DNA of 64,000 nt from NCBI GenBank assembly GCA_012934845.2, contig WNNJ02000646.1, positions 124,001 through 188,000 on the forward strand, written 5' to 3'. The notes below the pieces were generated by a model. That model did not search any database. It was not told where the DNA came from and worked only from the letters and a program-made list of their open reading frames with translations. This document shows, in pieces, positions 23,601 to 33,578 of this stretch. Position 1 is the first letter of the stretch; the number at the start of each line of letters is the position of its first letter. The position numbers and the translations under genes were made by a program. The DNA is from Pomphorhynchus laevis (Eukaryota > Acanthocephala > Palaeacanthocephala > Echinorhynchida > Pomphorhynchidae).

Positions 23601-24290
23601 ATTGAAGGTTTGACCGGTTTGATGAACAGGCTTCTATATTCTTTGAAAATACTGCATCTCCTACCGTAGGCACGATGGCTCCCCCACAGTTCGAACAGGA
23701 TGGGGGCACACAACGGTCGTTCGATAGTAGAGTTTGACAGGAAGCTGAATCGTAAACTCCGCATGTTGGGGTCCTACTGCAGCTGGAGGCCCAGTACCCC
23801 CATTTGTGACACCTGCTGCAGTGGGGTATTTAAGCTCATCTTTTTCTGTAATGGAAAACGGATATTAAAAGCCATGAAGGGGTTCGATGAAGATTGAGTC
23901 AAGGATTCTACAGTATTTACCGAAGCTAAGCAAAAGCCAACCGGGATAGGGTCGCCATCCCTACCCCTGGTAGGGATGGCAACCGTGGTATGGATGTATT
24001 TTTACGTTCATTTACCTACTGCTGGGTAAATGAACGTAAAAATACATTGTAGAGTTCATGTCTTTCGACTGGTCGTATAACTTTGATTGGAACCAAATTA
24101 TTTAATTTTGGGATGGGGGTAGCACTTTCCCATCACCAGATAATAAAGAAACAGTACTGACCTTATTAAATCGTTGTGAAGAAGAACTTACATGAAAAAC
24201 TTCTTTGTTGGCTTGAATTGCACTGGTTTTTGCAGCAACGTTTGAATCCTTTGAAAACTCCGACATGTTCATTTTTTACTACGTTATACT
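20640..24290 (-). mobile_element. Family J LINE, near full length, decayed
   Basis: On the minus strand it runs from a short 5' end (ORF1 begins MNMSEFSKDSNVAAK at about 24276) to the 3' UTR and an ATTATTATC-type tail near 20640. ORF1 with its zinc knuckles is recognisable between 24276 and about 23430. The endonuclease lies at 22956-22669 (LANIYICPGEIHKNRDLL, VLGDFNDITGRWINA, STNSVLDILLL). The RT is largely open at 22198-21404 (RPISIQNCLVSFNEKAFARK, GVPQGSPLSSILYLA), with the YADD box (MVYADDTTAMFTG) in the next open stretch. Frameshifts and stops separate these blocks. Two perfect hairpins (23954-23980, 23994-24047) replace part of ORF1. Confidence 0.9.
23954..24047. repeat. Two adjacent perfect hairpins inside LINE ORF1
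   Basis: GCCATCCCTACC/GGTAGGGATGGC (12-bp stem, 3-base loop, 23954-23980) is followed by a 23-bp perfect stem, 23994-24016 with 24025-24047, around an 8-base loop. The homologous part of the other family J copies lacks the second palindrome. Confidence 0.9.
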
Positions 24291-24407
24291 TTGTTTTAAA
24301 ATGTGTGCTGTTCAATTTTGTGTCGTACACATGTTTTGTTTTTCCGTATTTTCTTTTTCTTTTAAGATAAAAATGCGGGTAATATCAATTGATGATAGCA
24401 GGAGTTA

Positions 24408-24535
24408 TCGAAATATTGATTTTTTTTAAATAAAGGGAAATTATTTTATTCTTTGTTCCATTCAAACTATATAATAAATATAATATATAATAATTCATAA
24501 TATATAATCTATCAAAAATATTGTTATAATTTTTT
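24408..24535 (+). repeat. Direct repeat flanking the minus-strand LINE, copy 2
   Basis: The partner of 20279-20409, in the same orientation and order. Confidence 0.85.
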
Positions 24536-24539
24536 CCTA

Positions 24540-26060
24540 ATAAGTATTTTACTCCTTTATTTGACTGTAATGATACAGCACGGCCGCCCTCAATACATCC
24601 AATAAATTTGTTCTTACTTTTAGCCGTTTTAGTCCATCTAATTTGTTCCACATTCATCCGTTAATAGTTAATCACCATTGTAATGACCACACACCGCTCC
24701 TGTTCACTGAATAATCCACAAATCCATACATTTACAAATCTCTTTGTCATTATTATCATCAAGTTATTACTAAATTTGCGTAACGTTGTCGAACCAGCCA
24801 TTATTTTTAAAACGGTCCTTCCAAAAAATGGTTTTTATAGTGAAGGAGTGTAAAACCTGTGTACATTTTAGATAGTTCCGTCAATTCTGTTGATCATAAT
24901 TTATTTCATGGATTCGCAAGATATCATTGAATAAACATCCGTTTATTTCACTTTTGAATGTTCAGTTACAGAAGAAACCAGACAATTAATTATTTATTAA
25001 TTGTACATTAATATGTACATTGTATTATTTATTTATTTATTAGTTCATTACAATCACCAGATTAATAAGTCGAAGACGAATTGAAAATTACAAGATTATA
25101 AGCGTTTAATGAACACTTTTGGTGACACTGAATCAGATCATTTTATAATAAATTAAATCAATTATACATACTTTGTAAAAATTAAAAATTAAAAATATTT
25201 TATTCTTATGTTGTAACTAAGAATTTATATGAACTTATTACTAGTATAACACGTTTTAAAATAAAGATTGAAGGTTATTAAAAATATTATGTTATCTGTT
25301 TCTAACTCTATTCCTTATCCCGACATTAATGATGTTTAGTGATGTCTTCTTGATTCGAAAAATAAATTATAAAAGTAATATCTCCTTCCCCTTAACATAT
25401 TTCAAAGACGGTAGCTATTTTTCTAAATATCTAATCACAAATGCCATATAATAATTTATTTACTGTAGACGTTGTCATTAGATTATTGCTTGCGGATTCA
25501 ATAAAAGTTGAAACAGAAAAGGGGGTGGTGCATAAGGATTTATAAGTATTTTATAAAATTATCAGAAGAGATCATATCCATTTTGACACATTGGGAATAA
25601 CTGAAAGTATGAGTGTGCAAATAATTTTAGGGTGTATAAACTATCAACGAGAGAAACTAAATACCAAAGTTTGAAAAGTACCCGGAAGCATACCAGATCA
25701 ATTATACATACTTCGTATTATACATGAATTAAAAATATTTTATTCTTAGATTTTTTATAACTAAGAATTTGCATAATGCTATCGAACCAGCCATTATTTT
25801 TAAAACGGTCCTTCCCAAATAAAAAGTGGTTTCTATAGTGGATGTGTGTAAAACCTGTGCACATTTTAGAAAGTTCCGTTAATACTGTTTATCATAATTT
25901 TATTTCATGGATTCGCAATGGTATTTGCGACCCCATGGTATAACATGGTTTTCATTGTATTTTCTTTTTCTTTTTAAGTAGAAATGCGGGGCACATCAAT
26001 GTTAAAAATTGAAATTTTGTGAACATTTTATTGTAATTCTGATGATGATAGCAGGAGCTA
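24540..26060. repeat. Region between head-to-head LINEs with nested duplications
   Basis: Blocks 24773-24922 and 25788-25940 are about 150-base direct repeats (CGAACCAGCCATTATTTTTA, TTTCATGGATTCGCAA). 25145-25230 and 25700-25785 form another direct pair (ATCAATTATACATACTT, TTTTATTCTTA, AACTAAGAATTT). A word containing AAATGCGGG is found at about 24360 and 25984 on the plus strand and at about 20455 on the minus strand. No gene is seen. Confidence 0.7.
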
Positions 26061-26122
26061 TCGTATTTCGCATCAAAAGCACACTGGTTTCATTGCATGG
26101 ACATGTTAAAAATGTATCAGAA

Positions 26123-27259
26123 ATGAATGCTAAAACGCTATCGGAGCTTCAAAGCTCTACAACTTTTGGTGATTTTACAATGAAATATGGTAGTAATGAA
26201 CGATCTGGTTCAATTCTTTCGTCTAATGGAGACAATTCTAACCAGGTTAGTGATGTTTCGTGTTTATTAAATGCAGATAAGGGGCTGCTACCCCCGATTC
26301 CAAAATTAGCTAACCTGTGTATCATCAATTAAACAAAACCAATAGAGAAACACAATCTCTTCTCAACGTTTTTGCGAAAGTTTGTATCAATTCATCCAAA
26401 TAGGGTGCTGTTCAATTCAGTGAAGATTTTGGACAATACTGTACGAGTTTCCTTCCCGAATGCCTCTTTATTAAAGGAATACAAAGATTATTTTGACAAG
26501 CACCTTTTGGACTCTGGTTCCATAACGTTGAAACCCCTTCAGTGCTCAGTTAAAATATCTAATTTTCCATTGTTTCTAACAGAAGAAGATTTGATAACTC
26601 TGAAAAAATTGTATGGCCTCCAATCAGTGAGGCAAGTCCTAGGTAAGGGGGGCGACCCCCTCCCAGTGGCTTTTGCAAATACAGATCTTGATTCCGGTCT
26701 GCTTCTTTCTAAATCGTCAGCGAATCCTTTCCTAGGTTTTAACTTAGGATTCACTCTAATTGACGAAGACCGACTCACATTCCCACACTGTAACAAGTGC
26801 CATGCCTGGGGCCACTGGTACTCTACATGCAGCAAGGCCTTGGTATGCGGTGTTTGTGGTGCTGGGGATTGTCAGTATGCTTTAAAAGGGGAAAGATGTC
26901 AGGCCTCCCCCTCTTGCGCTAATTGTGGAGGGGAACATCCGGCCTGGTCAAGGCGCTGCAGAATATTTAAAGAATATAAACAACTGTTTGTTAAGCCTAG
27001 AACCCCGATCAACTACGCCTCTGCTGCTGGTTCACCAGCCGACCGGATGTCAAACGCTGACATCATTCAACTTCTTGATAACCAGAAACGAGTAATTTTT
27101 TCGCAATTTCAAACAATGATTGGACCTCTGCTATCCTCTTTTGTAGGGACAACAGCTGCCCCCATGCCTAACGAGCTTAAACCCCCCCCACTCCAAGAAG
27201 AGGGGGCTTCGGCCAGAACAGTCCCACCCCCCCAAGGTGGGGAAGATGATCAAGGATAA
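26123..27259 (+). CDS. Family J LINE ORF1: gag-like RNA-binding protein with zinc knuckles
   Basis: ORF1 of non-LTR elements coats the element RNA. The frame is open from an upstream ATG at 26009; by homology with sister copies I prefer the ATG at 26123 (MNAKTLSELQSS). One in-frame TAA at 26330-26332 splits it, and the frame then continues to 27259. An RNA-recognition-like middle region (PLQCSVKISNFPLFLTEEDL) precedes cysteine knuckles: CNKCHAWGHWYSTC, CGVCGAGDCQYALKGERC and CANCGGEHPAWSRRC. The last is the third knuckle common to Jockey/I/R1 elements. A proline-rich tail ends the protein, and 132 bases separate it from ORF2. The stop means this copy could make only a short N-terminal piece unless it is read through. 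Confidence 0.88.
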
Positions 27260-27391
27260 GAAGGCTTCTCTGGGAAATGAAGATATTGCCCTGGGGGGTA
27301 CGACCCGCGACGGGGCTAGTGGCAGTGAGGGTAACCCTCCTGCACCTAGCTCTGTCTAGGTTGGCATCCCCCTTCCAACTAATTTAGCCCA

Positions 27392-29770
27392 ATGGTGAGT
27401 AAACCTGAGCATTTTTCACTGAATATTCTTCAGTGGAATTCGGGAGGTGCTTCTGCCCTTAGACTTTTATCTGGTAGAGACGCAGATGTTATAGTCCTCC
27501 AGGAGACGCGGTCTATCCGTCTTCCCCAGGACATTACTCGATTTATCTCAAAGCAAATTTGTTCCCACTATACTCCGTACATAACCCCACCTCACTCCTC
27601 TTCATCTCAAGGACTCTTGACCCTAGTTAAATGCTCTTTAAGGTCCTCTCTCCTGCTAAATTACTCTTGTCCTGCCCTATCTTGTCTAGTAGTTTCACTC
27701 GTTAAGAACGGTAAACGCCTCAGTCTAGCCAACGTCTACATTCGTCCAGGAGAGATTCACAAGAACCGTGACCTTCTGGATGGTATTATCGATAGCGGCT
27801 ATGACATTGTACTAGGTGACTTCAACGACAGAACTGGTCGTTGGATTAATGCTGCTCTCCGCAGAGCCAGGAACGGTTATCTTATTCACAAACCACCGTC
27901 CCCTACATTTCATTGCACATCAACGAATTCACTCCTCGACTTATTACTGCTCCACGAGAGATGGTTGTTAAAACCCTTCTGCACGGAGCAGTCGCGACAG
28001 CATCTGTCCACATCTCATGATCTAATTCGCTGGCGGATAGAAGAGGATACGCTGCTTCGGAGAAGATTCCACTTTGACCCGATCAGAGTGGCTTTCTTCC
28101 AAGCTGCTATCCAACGCTTCCCCCGAATTGGTAATGAGAATTTAACCGAATTTAATTCCTACCTCTCTTCGCAAGCTACCGCATTGCTTTCGACAACCTA
28201 TAAAGGTCGCATTTTCAATCCCACTCCGACGAAACTCAAGGTTCTAGCAAAACTACTGAACCTCCCTAATCTCTCTTCTTCCGCCAGACAGACTCTCTCG
28301 AATGAATACTGGCGCACCAGATATTGGTTCCAGCTGAGTAGGGATAGGGCGAGCATTGCTCGTCTTAACCCTTCTCAGTCTTCCTTTTGGAAGATTTTCA
28401 AGAAGGAGAAGTTTGCTTGTTGGAGGGATAGGGCCTTGGGTTGGATCGGTAGAATTGGCCTTGATAAAGTTTTAGAAGAGTCACTTGCCTTACACAACTA
28501 TGGAGCCACTCAATCTCCGCAACCAATCCCGCCTTGGGGAGACTTCAGGAGTAGAGACTTATCTGTCACAGATATTCTCAACGCCTGGGGGCCTCTTCCA
28601 AGCACCTCCAAAACCGTCGCTCCACTCTCTTCTTGTGTCTGTCAGCTTTTGACAACCGATCAAAGAAGGGAGGTGGCCATCACAATGCTATTAGCCACCC
28701 CATCTGATGTGGCCGGCATCAACATTAGCAAGAGAATTTTTATTCCAAAAAAGTTTCCGGTCTCTTGTCCTAAAGACCTGCGGCCCATTTCGATTCAAAA
28801 TTCCCTCGTATCGATCTACGAAAAAGCGCTTGCGCGTAGAATCCGCGATCATCTGATTAGGCGAAATTTAATCCCACCTGGTTTCCATGGGTTTGTCAAA
28901 GGTCGCTCGGTCCATTCAGCAGTTGGTGAAGTGCATCGGTTTTGTCAGGAGAACAGTCATCAGCTAGCTGTGGCAGTTTTCCTTGATTTTTCCGCTGCAT
29001 TTGACCGCATCTCCATTCCCTTTGTTATCTCTTCTCTCAGGTCCCTCGGGTTGCCTGCGAGAATTGTTAACAGGGTGGAGATACTGCTGTATACCAAGCG
29101 ATTTTATTATGATAACGACCCTGATGCGCGTCAGTTCTACCCTATTACGGGTGTGCCTCAAGGTTTACCACTTTCTCCAATCTTATATCTTGCTGCCTCA
29201 ATTATTCTATTTAAAATATTTAAACGTGAACAACGTCTAGTGGTGTACGCTGATGACACCACAGCCCTGTTCACTGCACGCAGGTGCAAAAACGTAGTCT
29301 CGGATATCAGCCGCTTCTTTTTAAGATTAAAAGACCAGTTGCCTAGATCCAACCTTATTCTAAACTCCGCTAAATCGCAGGTGGTTGTCTTTCATGGCTC
29401 CCCTGCAACCAAGAAAAAACTTAAGAGACTAGCACTCTCTACGCTCTCCTCCATATTTGCATCCGAACCACTCCCTGTCTTCACAAGTCGAGTAAAATAC
29501 CTGGGGTTCACCGTTTCGGTGAACTGGTCGGCGAAAGCCGACCTGGATAGACTCAAACGTATCCTGAAGAAAGCTAGGTGGGCTCTGAAACGGGCCCAGC
29601 ATCTGTCGTTGAATGGGAAACTCCAGGTGCGCCTTTGGTGTACCTGGGCTATCTCGGGATTAGTCTTCTTCTCAAGAGGACGTCCCCCAGAGCAAAGGCT
29701 AAGGTTTCTTAAGCTCCTCGTCTCTCGTTTACCCAACATCGTCCGCACCGATTGGATTCTTGGGGGGTGA
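27392..29770 (+). CDS. Family J LINE ORF2: endonuclease and reverse transcriptase
   Basis: A 792-residue open frame. Residues 1-220 form an apurinic-type endonuclease: LNILQWNSGG, VIVLQETRS (catalytic Glu), VLGDFNDRTGRW (Asp/Asn), SLLDLLLLH and STSHDLIRW (the usual SDH box). The RT occupies roughly 440-700: CPKDLRPISIQNSLVSIYEK, GFVKGRSVHSAVGEV, AVFLDFSAAFDRISIPFVIS (motif A), YPITGVPQGLPLSPILYLA (motif B), LVVYADDTTALF (motif C) and LNSAKSQVVVFHG (motif D). All catalytic residues I can check are present, so the protein may still be active. No RNase H follows; it ends LPNIVRTDWILGG. The TGA stop lies inside a hairpin that starts the 3' UTR. Confidence 0.93.
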   Translation: MVSKPEHFSLNILQWNSGGASALRLLSGRDADVIVLQETRSIRLPQDITRFISKQICSHYTPYITPPHSSSSQGLLTLVKCSLRSSLLLNYSCPALSCLVVSLVKNGKRLSLANVYIRPGEIHKNRDLLDGIIDSGYDIVLGDFNDRTGRWINAALRRARNGYLIHKPPSPTFHCTSTNSLLDLLLLHERWLLKPFCTEQSRQHLSTSHDLIRWRIEEDTLLRRRFHFDPIRVAFFQAAIQRFPRIGNENLTEFNSYLSSQATALLSTTYKGRIFNPTPTKLKVLAKLLNLPNLSSSARQTLSNEYWRTRYWFQLSRDRASIARLNPSQSSFWKIFKKEKFACWRDRALGWIGRIGLDKVLEESLALHNYGATQSPQPIPPWGDFRSRDLSVTDILNAWGPLPSTSKTVAPLSSCVCQLLTTDQRREVAITMLLATPSDVAGINISKRIFIPKKFPVSCPKDLRPISIQNSLVSIYEKALARRIRDHLIRRNLIPPGFHGFVKGRSVHSAVGEVHRFCQENSHQLAVAVFLDFSAAFDRISIPFVISSLRSLGLPARIVNRVEILLYTKRFYYDNDPDARQFYPITGVPQGLPLSPILYLAASIILFKIFKREQRLVVYADDTTALFTARRCKNVVSDISRFFLRLKDQLPRSNLILNSAKSQVVVFHGSPATKKKLKRLALSTLSSIFASEPLPVFTSRVKYLGFTVSVNWSAKADLDRLKRILKKARWALKRAQHLSLNGKLQVRLWCTWAISGLVFFSRGRPPEQRLRFLKLLVSRLPNIVRTDWILGG

Positions 29771-29835
29771 AAGACCCCGGGTGGTTCAATCGGAAAGCGG
29801 CGTGCTGGATTGGTTGGGGGGCTCAGAACCCCATT
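29764..29835 (+). promoter_or_regulatory. Conserved 3' UTR stem-loops of family J
   Basis: GGGGTGAAAGACCCC (29764-29778) makes a 5-bp stem that includes the ORF2 stop codon. After GGTGGTTCAATCGG and CGGCGTG..GGAT, a second short stem is formed by GGGG and CCCC around CTCAGA. The block recurs after ORF2 in the copies at 11.6, 33.35, 37.14, 38.6, 43.8 and 63.84 kb and in reverse at 20.8 kb. In LINEs a 3' stem-loop is often what the RT recognises; that role is inferred here. Confidence 0.6.
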
Positions 29836-29975
29836 TATTTGTGGCCTTAATAGGAAGAAGACAAAGAAATTGTTGACCTATTTTTCTGTTGACTGACTGT
29901 TTATTTTTTTAACGGACTTCTTGTTAAACGACACTTCCATTTATGTATTTTTATTAATAAAGTCTTGTTATTATT

Positions 29976-32900
29976 AAAAATGTGCGTATTGGAACTTCAA
30001 AAAATTTCAATAATTGACCAGTTTTCCAGCAATAATGGGGATGGAACAGGAGGAATTTCAGGTAAATCTAAGATATCAACTACAAATAAGGTCAGTAAAG
30101 TTTCTGATTTTTCACGTAGTAAAAACAAAAAACGTACTAAATAACCTAGCGATTATCACGCTTACTCAACCACAAGCAAGGAACAATTTATTCAAATTTT
30201 TTCTAAAAGTTTTTGCCTCTATGAGAATCGTATTATATTTCACTCAGTTAAATACTTCGAATCCGAGATTAAAGTTTCTTTTGTTCACCGGATATTCTGG
30301 ACGAGTATGTTTTGTTCTTCAACGAAAATTGTAAAAGCCTAGGTTCAATAAACGTTAAGCCAATCATGGCTCCGTTAAAAATCTCAAACCTCCCCACTCA
30401 CTTGGAGGATGAAGATATCACGAACCTTAAGGCGAAATTCAAATTGTTTTCCCTACGTCCACTCTCCGGGAAGAGTGGACATGCATTACCGGTTGGTTTA
30501 ACTCAGCTACAATTGAGCAGACAAAAATCTTGTCAATGTCTAATCTAAACCCCTTTATGAGGTTTAACTTAAAATTCGAGATTATCTCTATGGACAACTT
30601 AACGTACCATCACTGCAACCAGTGTCACGTTTGGGGGCACTGGTCCTCTAGCTGTAACTTACCTAAAACTTGTGGTGTATGTGGTTTGGGTCACAGTCAA
30701 GAGTCGGGGATGAAATGCACTTCTCCTCCGTTGTGCCCTAATTGCGGGGGGGGGCACCTCGCCTGGTCTCGAAAGTGTACAAATTTCAAACTGTACAAAA
30801 ATTCCTTCGAGTGCGACAATCGACCAACGTTTGGAAACAATTCCTTTGCAAATGTAGCCAAGAGAATGTCAGACAAAGATATGATGAAAATAACCGACAA
30901 CAAGATCCAGGCAGACCTCAAAAGGATGGCAGGCTGCGGCCTTTTACGCCTCGCCTCGATTTACGAAGCAAGTTCTTCCTGAATCTAAGAAAATAGGAAA
31001 GGAGCTTCGGCTTACGCCGTCCCCCCATTAAGATTGGAAAACTATTAAAGAGCAAAAAAGCTTCAAATGAAAATGAAGAAATCGCCCGTGGGCAAGTGCC
31101 TACTATGGATGGTTCTGGTGGTGGAGGGGGTAACACACCCACCTCTAGCTCCCTCTATGGATGAGGCATTCCCACACAGCTGACCTAACACAGTGCAGAG
31201 TACTAGAGAGCCTTTTTCACTGAATATTCTTCAGTGGAATTCGGGAGGAGCTTCTGCCCTTAGACTTCTATCTGGTAGAGATGCAAATGTTATAGTCCTT
31301 CAGGAGACGAGGTCTATCCGTCTCCCCCAGGACATTACTCGATTCTTACCAAGCACATTTGTTCCCACTATACTCCGTATATAACCCCACCTCACTCATC
31401 TTCATCTCAAGGCCTTTTAACCTTAGTTAAATGCTCCTTAAGATTGTCCCTTCTCAACTATTCTTGTCCAGATCTTTCTTGCTTAGTAGTTTCACTCGGT
31501 AAGAACATTAAACGCCTCAGTCTAGCCAATGTCTACATCCGTCGAGGGGAGATTCACAAGAACCGTGATTTCCTGGATGGGATTATCGATAGCGGCTATG
31601 ACATGGTACTTGGTGACTTCAACGACAGAACTGGTCGTTGGATTAATGCAGCACTCCGCAGAGCCAGGAACGGTTATCTTATTCATAAACCACCATACGC
31701 CACCTTTCATTGCACATCAACGAATTCACTCCTCGACATATTACTGCTCCATATGAGGTGGTTGTTAAAACCCATTGTACGGAGCAGTCGTGTCAACATC
31801 TGTCCACCTCTCATAACTTGATTCGCTGGCGCATAGAAGAGGATACGGTGCTTAGAAGGAGATTCCACTTTGATCTATACAGAGTGCCTTTCTTTCAGGC
31901 AGCTATCCAACGCTTCCCCAAATTGGTAATGAGAGTCTACACGAATTTAATTTCTACCTCTCTTCGCAAGCTATGCGTTGCTTTTAACAACCTATAAAAG
32001 TCGTATCTACAGTCCTACCCGACAAAACTCAAGACCTTAGCATATATGCTTCGTCTTCCCATATCTCTGCTTTTGCCAGACAGGTTTTCTCGAAAGAATA
32101 TTGGAGCACTAGATATAGGTTCTAACTGGGAAAGGACAAGCATTGCTTCCATTAATCCACCCCATTCTTCGTTCTGGAAGATATTCAAGAAGGAGAAGTT
32201 TGTCTGTTGGAAGGATAGGGCATTGAGTTGGATTGGAAAAATAGGTCTTAGCAAAGTTTTAGAGGAGTCACTATTCCTACATAATTATTGAGTCACTCAA
32301 TCACCTCAGTCAATCCCGCCGTGGGGATACTTCAGGAATAGGGATTTATCTGTCACAGATATTCTTTACTCCTGAGGGCCTCTTCCGGGCACCTCAAAAT
32401 CCGTCACTTTACTCTCTTCTCGTGTCTGTCAGCTTTTGACAGCTGAACAGAGAAGAGAAGTGGTCGTCACAATGCTATTAGCTCTCCATCCGATGTGTCC
32501 GGCATCAACATCAGTAGACGAATGTTTATCCCAAAAAAGTTTCCGGTCTCCTTTCCTAAAGTCCTGCGTTTCATTTCGATTTAAAATTCCCTCGTGTTGA
32601 TCTACGAAAAAGCGCTCGCGCGTGGAATCCGCGATCATCTGAATAGACGAAATTTAATCCCTATAGGTTTCTATGGGTTAGTCAAAGGTCGCTTGGTTCA
32701 TTCAGCGGAAGGTGAAGTTCATCAGTTTTGTCGGGATAATAGTACACAACTTGCTGTGGCTATTTTCCTTGATTTTTCCGCTGAATTTGACCGCATCTCC
32801 ATTTATTTTGTTATTTCTTCTCTCAGGTCCCTCGGGTTGCCTGCGAGAGTTATTAACAGGGTGGAGATACTGCTGTACACTAAGTAATTCTATTATGAAG

Positions 32901-33578
32901 ACCAACTTGATGCGCGTCAGTTCTACCTTATTACGGGTGTGCCCCAAGTATCCCCTCTTTCTCGTATTTTGTTCTTTGCTGCTTTCATTGAACTCTTTAA
33001 AATATTTAAACGCGAACAACGTTTTGTGGTATACGCTGATGATACTACATCCCTGTTTTCCGGATGCAGGTGCAAATACGTAATTTCGGACATCAGCCGA
33101 TGCTTTTTAAGATTAAAAGACCAGTTACCAAAGTCCAACCTTTTTTAAACTCCGCTAAATCGCAAGTTGTTGTCTTTCATGGCGCCTCTGTAACAAAGCA
33201 AAAACTTAAGAGATTTGCACTCTCCGCCCTCTCCTCCATTTTGACTAATCAACCACTCCATGGACGTCCCCCAAAGCAAAGGCTAAGGATTCTCAGGCTA
33301 TTCGTCTCTAGATTACTCAGCATAGTCCGCCCCGATTGGACTCTTCGGAGGGTGGTGAAAGATCCCGGGTAGTTCAATCGAAGAGCGGCGTGTTGGATCG
33401 GCTGTAGGGCTCAGATCCCACTGGATTTGAGGCCATGACTTTAGCGGAAGACTTTAAAGCTGAACTGGAGAAGATTGTTCTTTTGGTTTCTTCTCTTTTT
33501 TGACTGATTGACACTTATTTTTCATCTTGTTGTACTATATTATTACTTGTTACTATATTATTAAAAAATTATTATTAT
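29976..33578 (+). mobile_element. Family J LINE, array copy 2
   Basis: It follows copy 1 with no spacer. ORF1 pieces lie at about 30000-30980, with knuckles CNQCHVWGHWSSSC and CPNCGGGHLAWSRKC. The ORF2 endonuclease begins at 31193 (LNILQWNSGGASALRLLSG; VLGDFNDRTGRW at about 31605-31640). The RT runs from about 32500 (GLVKGRLVHSAEGEV) to FVVYADDTTSLFSG (about 33025-33062). Several frameshifts and stops interrupt both ORFs, and sequence is missing late in ORF2 where the RT tail jumps to the 3' UTR near 33260. The 3' tail is ATTATTATT at 33569-33579. Confidence 0.9.

Larger units (their letters stand above)
26065..29975 (+). mobile_element. Family J LINE, array copy 1 (best preserved)
   Basis: The 5' end lies at ATTTCGCATCAAAA (about 26063-26076), the same word that starts copies 3 and 4. 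It carries a gag-like ORF1 (26123-27259), a 792-codon ORF2 (27392-29770), a short 3' UTR and a 3' tail ending GTTATTATT at 29975, where copy 2 begins. The layout (CCHC ORF1, apurinic endonuclease plus RT, no RNase H seen after the RT) suggests a Jockey-like member of the Jockey/I group. It is the master reference for the other nine copies or fragments in this window. Confidence 0.93.

Noticed and set aside
20279-24535. LTR element, because of the flanking direct repeats
   Set aside because: The interior is a non-LTR LINE with an apurinic endonuclease, and no LTR-element protein domains were seen.
28964-29161. Recurring short minus-strand frames (RHTRNRVELTRIRVV and similar) in every LINE copy
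   Set aside because: They are antisense shadows of the conserved RT segment and recur only because the RT is conserved.
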